Shown piece after piece: positions 57,620 to 64,000 of a DNA stretch of 64,000 nt; position 1 is the first letter of the stretch, and each line of letters opens with the position of its first letter. Under the pieces are notes generated by a model. The model saw nothing but the letters and a program-made list of their open reading frames with translations, was not told the origin of the DNA and ran no database searches. The translations under genes were made by a program, and so were the position numbers. The stretch comes from Phaeosaccion multiseriatum (Eukaryota; Ochrophyta, other classes): NCBI GenBank assembly GCA_965112735.1, contig OZ218959.1, forward strand, positions 992,001 through 1,056,000, read 5' to 3'.

Positions 57620-58248
57620 TTAGGAGATCTTCGGCTTCCTGGTGGTGGTGCTACTACCACTTGCGTCGCTACTCGACGCTCCGCTCTCGAGCTGCTCCGC
57701 TTCCTCCATTCTGGCCGTCGCAATCCTGGAAAGGAGAGAGTTCCAAGGGTTTTGTTACAAACAAGAGGGGGCCTAGCTCCTATAATGACGATTTCGCTTC
57801 CCATTGCACTTACTCACCCTGCATTTCTATTCATGTACAGCACAGCCAGACACGCGAACACAAAAAACATTGCGCTGAGGGGCAGAATGCGCTCGCCCCC
57901 CGCGCTCCGCGCGTCCTCTGGGAGACCCAGCCACACCTTGGAGGGACGAGGGGGGCGAGGGAGGCGAGGGGGGCGTTGGTTAAAGGAGAGGCAGGCAGGT
58001 AGGCTCCTCATGAGAAGCCAGTTCGTATAAGTGAGCGAGACGATAGCACGTACTGCTCGCCGCTCACTACGAGGTGCTGGTTTGCTACGGCGAGCAGCGC
58101 CTTCGCTACAACAGCCAAGAAGGCTTAATCGAGGACTCTCTTCCAAGCAGGAGTCCAGCGTGTGTCGAGGCCCCCCAAGGGACGCGTCATCGATTGGGTG
58201 ACTGACTTGCTCAGCAACAGCCCTGGCACTCTCAGCAAACGTACGCAC

Positions 58249-58291
<43 letters not shown>

Positions 58292-58915
58292 TGAACTGGA
58301 TGGCGGACAGGACCGCTGCCAAGCCGAATGCCCATCCCTTCCAGGGCCGCCTACACCCTACCCAGTCCGACATGCACAGCGCCGCGGCTGCCCCGCTCAT
58401 ATCGAGCCAGCAAGCCTGCAATGACTGCAGGGAGCCGGACTTGTTCACCGCCTTGTACATCTGGGGTGGTGGGCGGGAGACAAAGACGGAGGGCGGGGAC
58501 GGAGCGGACGACAAAGCTCAAGGCCTATCCGCATGAACTAGTCCAGAGCAAGAGATGTCTCTCCATCGCAAGCATCATGCAACTCCGCACCGTGTGGACG
58601 CCCATCGATCATGTGCTCGGCACGCCTCTTGCGTAAGTAGGCCTTGGAGACAGACTGGTGCAGGAGCACTCCCGCTCAGAGTGACAAGGGAGGCTCTACT
58701 AGTCTCACCTGCAAGAAGTTCAGCCCGCCGAGGACGAGCGAAATCCTCCACAACGTGTTGCACCACATTCGATTGAAGTCCAGCGTTTCCTTCGTGAGGG
58801 CCCGTTGTCTGAGAAGAGCTTGCTCCCTCACAAGCTCGGCACCTGCCCCCCCTGATTCTCCCCCAAGTCCCCCCCCGGCTACTTTCCTCCCTCGCACAGA
58901 CGCTCTACTGGTCAT
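57620..58915 (-). CDS. Small multi-span membrane protein, family not recognised
   Basis: Four exons, 58915-58709, 58460-58290, 57936-57818 and 57725-57620, encoding 200 residues with agreeing phases. Hydrophobic segments are near residues 51-68 (WCNTLWRISLVLGGLNFL), 83-96 (DMSGAAAALCMSDWVG), 103-122 (WAFGLAAVLSAIQF) and 140-160 (LPLSAMFFVFACLAVLYM), so three or four membrane spans are likely. The N-terminus is basic and Gly-rich (no clear signal peptide); the C-terminus is polar and Ser/Thr-rich, ending RKPKIS. I do not recognise the family. The donor of intron 2 opens straight into a (GT)n run. Divergent from the MscS-like gene. Confidence 0.65.
58252..58289. repeat. CA/GT dinucleotide repeat forming a splice donor
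   Basis: About 19 CA units on the plus strand; on the minus (sense) strand the exon ends AAG and the intron starts GTGTGTGTG. Confidence 0.85.
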
Positions 58916-59552
58916 GTTCCACGTGTGGCCCTACACGCCCGGTAGGCTTAGGCGAAGATACACTACTGAGCCCACTTTTCCTTTGGATTTTTGCCTTCCG
59001 AATGAGATAGAGAGGGAGGGATGGAGAGGGTGTGAATAAGCAACTGAGGCAAGCTGTTTCGGGTAACACGCCTGGAGAGGTTCGGTCGCTCAGGTGAAAG
59101 AGCAGGCACGCAAAGAGCGAGGCATCCTCACCTACTGTATTCACACTCCACACACAGGTTTCACCCCCTCACTCGCTCCCTCCCTCGCCACTCACTCGTT
59201 CCATCATTCCCAAAACACTTACCCGTGCTGTTCTTGCTGGCTTATTTCCTCCTGGAGGTATGATGAGGTCGTCGTGGATCCGTCGTGGAGGGAGGGAGAA
59301 GAGGAGGCATTGATCCGGAAGATCATTCCATCGTTACTATTAGGTAGCGATGGCACTGGATGTCGGGAGAAGAGAGCTATCCTCAGAGGGTAAGAAGGCA
59401 AGAAAAGCACAAAGCAGGATGCGGATGTTGTGGGGGTAACATTCTCGCATTGCGGCGAAAGCATGCTCAGACGAAGGATAACCGGGGCGCCACGACGAAG
59501 GCGTACTCGCCCTTCAACCCGACCCAACGGTGGCGTGGTGGCCCCGATACCC
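58916..59552. promoter_or_regulatory. Divergent intergenic region between the membrane protein and the MscS-like gene
   Basis: 637 bases with no supported gene. An open frame runs in phase with the MscS-like start from 59430, so a longer N-terminus is possible, but the signal peptide at 59553 argues for the later Met. Confidence 0.4.
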
Positions 59553-62500
59553 ATGCGCCTTCCCCTTCTCCTCTCGACAGTGCTGCTGCTCGTTGCCTTC
59601 CACACAGGCGCGGCTCTCGTCCTCACCCCGATAGGGGCGGGCAAGCGACAGCACTTCTGTCGGAGCAGCAGCAGCAGCAGCAGCAACAGCAGCCGCAGCA
59701 GCAGCAGCACTAACAGCACGGGTGGGAGAAGAGGGAAAGGGCGGCTTTCGCTCGGCCCCAGCCATCAGCACGACCACTATGTGCATCAAAGGTCGCAGGG
59801 TCCATGGTCGCGTAGCAAGCGACGGAACAGGAGTGGAGAGGGGGGAGGTGCTTTCGGCATTCTTGGAGCGTTCAAGATGGCTCGCAACACCTCCACACGG
59901 ACAGCAGCAGCTGGCGGAGCAGCAGGCGGAGCAGCAGGCGGAGCAGCAGGGGCAGCAGCAGGGGCAAGCGCAGCTTTTCGTCGGGCCCCAAATCTGAGCT
60001 CTGTGCCCGTGGTGGGCTCCCTCTTGTCGAGAGTTGGCACTGGCGTGCGGCTGCGGGGGCGCTCCCTGCAGGCGCTGTCCAACTCAGTGGGTGTGTTGGT
60101 AAGGATGCTGTGGCTCAAGATCCCCCTACCCGTGGCTGCCTGGCTCACCAAGCTGGTCAGCACGCCGGAGCTGCTCCTGTGCATATTCTTCCATCTGCTG
60201 GCACAGCAAGGCTTGATGGGTAAGTATGCGTGATGGAGAAGGAAGGAAAGCAGAGCGGTGACTGGTGTGCTCACCCCCTCCCTCCCCGATCCACTGACCT
60301 CTAACCCCTACGCTTTGTGTGCGTGCGTGACGCAGAGTGCTTCAAGACCCAGCAGTACCTCCTGCGTAGGTACCGAAATAGCAACTGGTGGTCCGGTGGT
60401 GGCGAGCAGGCCGGCAGTGCTGGAGGAGGGGCAGGGGGGGAGACAGCGGGGGGGCAGGGAGGGGGGGCGACAGCAGCGCCGGCGGAGGACATTCCCGTGA
60501 ATATGAAGGCCTTTGAGGCCTCCATCTACGGCTTCTTGAGGCCCAGATGTGCGGTGAGTGCGTGAGGTGGAAGTAGGCGTGAGTGGGTGTGTAGGAGTGG
60601 GGGGTGAGTGGTGTTGATGTGGTGGCGGAGAGGGAGCGGACTCGCGGCGCAAACCCCATGTACGTGCCGCTCTCCCGTGTGCGTGGGTCTCTCCCACGGG
60701 TATGCCTCTCCACTCGCTTGTGGGGCTGCGCTGACTGAAGTACCCTCTCTATACATCGACTAAAGTACCCTCTGTATACATCGCCCCTTCACCCCCTGCA
60801 GGAGCTCAAGAAAGTGCTCGCTCTGGCCTACGTGCTGAAGGCCTGCGTGAACGGCGGAATGCTCCTCATGGGCACAGACATGAAGACGGAGATCGCAGAT
60901 GTATGTGTGTGTGTTGGTTGTTTTGAAAATGTCTGTATAGTCTGTATGTAGCGCTTCTGAGGCGTGGCTTGAATCAAACTTGACGGTCAGGCCGCATGCA
61001 TGCAGCGTGGAAAGGAAGGCAAACTGCACTGCACTGCCATCCCCCTCTCCCGCCCTACTGCGCTCTTCTCACTCCCCCCAACCCCCTTCCACGCGTATGA
61101 CCCTCACGCCCCCTCCCCTCCCCCTCTCTCGCCTGGCCTATACGCCTGGCCTATACGCCTGGCCTATACGCCTGGCTGTGATCTGCCCCTCAGCTCGTGT
61201 CTGCGGTGGTGTACACGGTGTACGCGGGCTTCTTCGTGGATGAGGTGAAACGCTTCTTCCTGCCGCAGTGGTGGCCGGAGGTGCGCCTCGACAAGCGGAA
61301 GGGCTTTATCTACCAGGTCAGTTAGTCACTCACTCACTCACACACTCACACACTCACTCACTCACTCACTCACTCACTCACTCAGTGCGAGTGGCAATAA
61401 GTCAGGGTGGGTGTGGCGTCGTTTGCCATTGCCGAGTGCCGGTTAGGGAGAGCACAACAAGAGACACATAAGCACCTGAAAGCACCCCACTGCCTGCGCG
61501 AGGAACGAATAGACAGAAAGCACTCGTCAATGGGCTGCTTGGCTTGGCCGCTTTGCCTGTCCTCTCTGTGCCCTCTCTGTGCGCTCTGCTCTTGTTGAGA
61601 CACTTGGGGTGGGGTGCCCAACTCCGCTCTTCCCACTCCGCTCTCTCCATCTCACGTCCATCTCTCTCCCTCTCTCCCCTCCCTCCCCTCCCTCTCTCCC
61701 TATATCTCCCTCTATCTCCCTCTATCCCTCTATCCCCCTCTCTCTCTCTCCCTCTCTCCCCCTCTCCCTCTCTCCTCTCTCCCTCTCCCTCCCTCTCTCC
61801 CTCTCTCCCTCCCTTTGTCTCTCCCTCTCCCTCCGTCTCTCCCTCTCTCCCAGCGGTCGTCGAGTACTTTGGCGTGGTGCGTGACGGGCTTGGCTGTGAT
61901 GGAGCGCATCTCCGCGTTCTTGCACATCCCCATCACCTCAACCCTCGCCTTTGGTGGTATCGGAGGTCTGGCCTTCGGTCTTGCTTCCAAGGACGTCATC
62001 GCCAACTTCTTCGGGGGGCTCATGTTGCTGCTCTCGGAGCCCTTCACACCAGGTTGGGTTGGAGCTGTCGCTTGCTGACTTACTTACAGTTCTTGCTAAA
62101 TGGGACCGTGTTCGATGTTGTTCGTTCGATATTGATAAGGTCACATAAATGAAAACTGGAAACTGGGGTGGGTCCGCTGGTCCGCTGTACAGGGACGCGT
62201 GGTACCACAACAAGGCGCTGCTCTGACTCTTTCTCTCCCTCCCGGGCTGTCCACCTGTCTGTCTGCCTACCTATCTGCCTGCCTCCCTGGCTGCTTCCCT
62301 TCCTTCCTGCCTTCCTGCCTTCCTGTCTACCCCTGTGCCCATATGCCTCGAGCAGGAGACATGGTGACATTCCGGTTCGGCGGCACTGATTACAAGGGGC
62401 GTGTGGAGCGCGTGGGATGGTACCAGACGCTCATCAGGGGTATAGACACCCGGCCTACATACGTCCCCAACAGCGTGAGTTTGAGCTTGAGCTTCGCGTC

Positions 62501-63901
62501 GTGCCATGCCATTGGCCGTGTGCACTCTTCTTCTACTCTTGCACTGTTTGCGTCTCTTGGAGGGTGGATTAATTCGACCAGCAGCTTGGGCCAGGCAGTC
62601 AGGCAGCCAAGGGTCACTCACTGGTTGGAAGTGGAGATGGAAGTGGAGATGGAAGTGAGGTCCTTTGTCTGTGGGTTACTCTCTGTCTCTGCAAGTGGAG
62701 ATGGAAGTGAGGTCCTTTGTCTGTGGGTTGCTCTCTGTCTCTGCAAGTGGAGATGGAAGTGAGGTCCTTTGTCTGTGGGTTACTCTCTGTCTCTGCAAGT
62801 GGAGATGGAAGTGAGGTCCTTTGTCTGTGGGTTGCTCTCTGTCTCTCCTCTCCCTCAACACCTTATCCCTAATCCTGTCCCTCTCGTCCTCAGGTGTTTG
62901 CCTCCACCATGGTGACGAACATGGTGAGTGAGCAAGAAAGGGGACAAACAAGGGGGCGAGTTGCTTGCGCTTGTCAGGAAAGGCTCCGCGTGTGAGTGAG
63001 TCTTCGCCGGCAAGTGGGCAAATCACACCCTTCCTTGCCCTTACTTACTCTTACTTACGATACGTCGCCCCTTCTGACCCGCCCTCCCTTCTCTCCCCTC
63101 TCTCACTGCAGGACCGCATCACCCACCGGCGCTTCGAGGCCTTCTTCACGCTTCGCTACGCCGACGTGCAGAAGGTGGGACAGGTCACTTACACACACGG
63201 ACTGACACTTACCGACACACACGGACTGACACTTACCGACACACACGGACTGACACTTACCGACACACACGGACTGACACTTACCGACACACACGGACTG
63301 ACACTTACCGACACACACGGCAGAGCTTGTGCGCGTGTCCGCCCTTCTCTCCGTCCTGCTTTATATTCACGCCAGTCCTGTTGTGTATTGACGTGTGTGA
63401 ATTAACGACTCTTCCTCCTCCTCCTCCTCCTCCTCCTCCTCCTCCTCCTCCTCCTCCTCCTCCTCCTCCTCCTCCTCTTCCTCCTCCTTCTCCTCCTCCT
63501 CCTCCTTCTCCAAATCCTCCCCATAGGTGAGCGCGATATGTGCGGCGGTCAAGGCTGGCCTCAAGGAGCTTCCCAAGCTTGACCTCCTCAGTCAGCCCTT
63601 CCGCATGCACCTCACAGAGTTCTCAGAGGTGAGCAGCGAGAAGGCAGTGGATGGGCAGTACATGGGGGGATGGATGGAAGTGGATGGTGCAGGGGTGGAT
63701 GGCAGTGGATGTAGGGGGTTGGATGGGAGGGCTCACCCGGCCCTGCGGCGTGTGACACGTGACTTGGCTTGACTGACTTGATTTGTGACGTGTACTTACG
63801 TACTCTCACGTACTTGCATCCACCCACAGGGGGGCCTGCGTATGACGGTGAGCTGCTACTTCGCCACGAAGAGCTTCGACGAGTTCCTGGAGCACCAACA
63901 G
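59553..63901 (+). CDS. MscS-type mechanosensitive channel, probably organellar (partial)
   Basis: Ten exons in the window: 59553-60219, 60336-60553, 60802-60900, 61194-61316, 61854-62052, 62356-62474, 62894-62923, 63112-63174, 63527-63628 and 63830-63901 (564 residues); the gene continues to the right. The start MRLPLLLSTVLLLVAFHTGA is a signal peptide, followed by a Ser-rich, basic stretch consistent with plastid targeting. Helices include LVSTPELLLCIFFHLLAQQG and LVSAVVYTVYAGFFVDEV. The pore helix and its vestibule entry are clear: IPITSTLAFGGIGGLAFGLA then SKDVIANFFGGLMLLLSEPF and TPGDMVTF, then GRVERVGWYQTLIRGIDTRP and TYVPN of the beta domain. This is the MscS/MSL signature. Such channels release solutes when plastid or organelle membranes are stretched. 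Exon 7 is only 30 bases (VFASTMVTNM). Confidence 0.88.
61650..61852. repeat. Long CT-rich tract abutting a splice acceptor
   Basis: About 200 bases of CTCTCCCT/CTCTATCT repeats run up to the acceptor CAG at 61853 of the MscS-like gene. It acts as a very long polypyrimidine tract. Confidence 0.85.
62644..62850. repeat. 52-base minisatellite, four copies
   Basis: Copies begin at 62644, 62696, 62748 and 62800, each starting TGGAGATGGAAGTGAGGTCC. They are identical except for one position that alternates A, G, A, G (TTACTC / TTGCTC), which gives a 104-base higher-order unit. The block lies in the MscS-like gene intron 62475-62893. Confidence 0.9.
63193..63320. repeat. 24-base minisatellite, five copies
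   Basis: The unit ACACACGGACTGACACTTAC plus CGAC repeats five times without visible change, starting 18 bases after the donor at 63175 of the MscS-like gene. Confidence 0.9.
63411..63515. repeat. CTC repeat before a splice acceptor
   Basis: About 30 units with a few CTT, ending a dozen bases before the acceptor CATAG at 63526. Confidence 0.85.
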
Positions 63902-64000
63902 GTCAGGGAGGGGAGGGGATGGGAGGTGGGAGGGGAGGGGGGAGTGCCCAGTCTGAAGGGAAGGCGGCTCAGAAGGGGGGTCAGGGATCGGGCACAGGGC

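Noticed and set aside
63193-63320. 24-base units considered as a CRISPR-like array
   Set aside because: Direct head-to-tail copies with no spacers, in a eukaryotic intron.

Overview
This is a nuclear window from a eukaryote, most likely a photosynthetic stramenopile (ochrophyte). The genes are split by many short GT-AG introns. Four proteins start with a signal peptide followed by a Phe-containing cleavage motif of the ASAFAP type used for secondary plastids: TEGFAP in the PsbP-like protein, GAAAFMP in the dehydrogenase, CEAFSP in the lipase-like protein and a looser GAALVLTP in the MscS channel. The window is GC-rich and full of CT/GA, CA and CTC/CTG microsatellites. A eustigmatophyte-like alga would fit, but the sequence alone does not settle the lineage. 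All exon boundaries were read by eye from splice consensus and reading phase. In every multi-exon model listed with exon coordinates the phases add up, but individual edges may be off by one or two bases.

Layout. 1-15.9 kb (minus): one very large gene, open at the left edge, whose at least 4,120 residues consist of an N-terminal helical region and four tandem PhoD-phosphatase-like modules spaced about 1,000 residues apart; all lack the metal-binding residues I could place. 16.6-17.6 kb (plus): a Dpy-30-motif coiled-coil protein. 18.0-22.8 kb and 29.2-33.1 kb: two copies, in opposite orientation, of a divergent pair made of an HSPA12-like Hsp70 and an unrecognised coiled-coil protein. In the right copy the coiled-coil gene is broken and shortened at its 5' end. 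23.0-28.9 kb (minus, between the two copies): a class-3 lipase-like protein whose nucleophile serine is replaced by glycine. 33.2-37.2 kb (minus): an ankyrin plus leucine-rich-repeat protein with a repetitive acidic tail. 37.5-40.4 kb (plus): an inositol 2-dehydrogenase-like Gfo/Idh/MocA oxidoreductase. 40.9-45.3 kb (minus): a Sel1-repeat protein. 45.8-48.7 kb (plus): a GAF-like plus TKL protein kinase. 49.8-52.5 kb (minus): a CCCH zinc-finger WD40 protein. 53.2-55.7 kb (plus): the PAF1 subunit of the Paf1 complex. 56.2-57.1 kb (minus): a PsbP-domain lumen protein. 57.3-57.5 kb: a MITE-like element with a target-site duplication. 57.6-58.9 kb (minus): a small multi-span membrane protein. 59.6 kb to the right edge (plus): an MscS-type channel, open at the right.

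Neighbouring genes are mostly unrelated in function, as expected of a eukaryotic nuclear region. The exceptions are the duplicated Hsp70/coiled-coil pairs, which share a divergent control region and were copied as a unit. The most unusual features are the four-module pseudo-phosphatase, the inverted duplicated pair, the Ser-to-Gly lipase, the MITE-like element, a repeated CCCATATGCC word, and tandem repeats that appear to grow out of splice donors.
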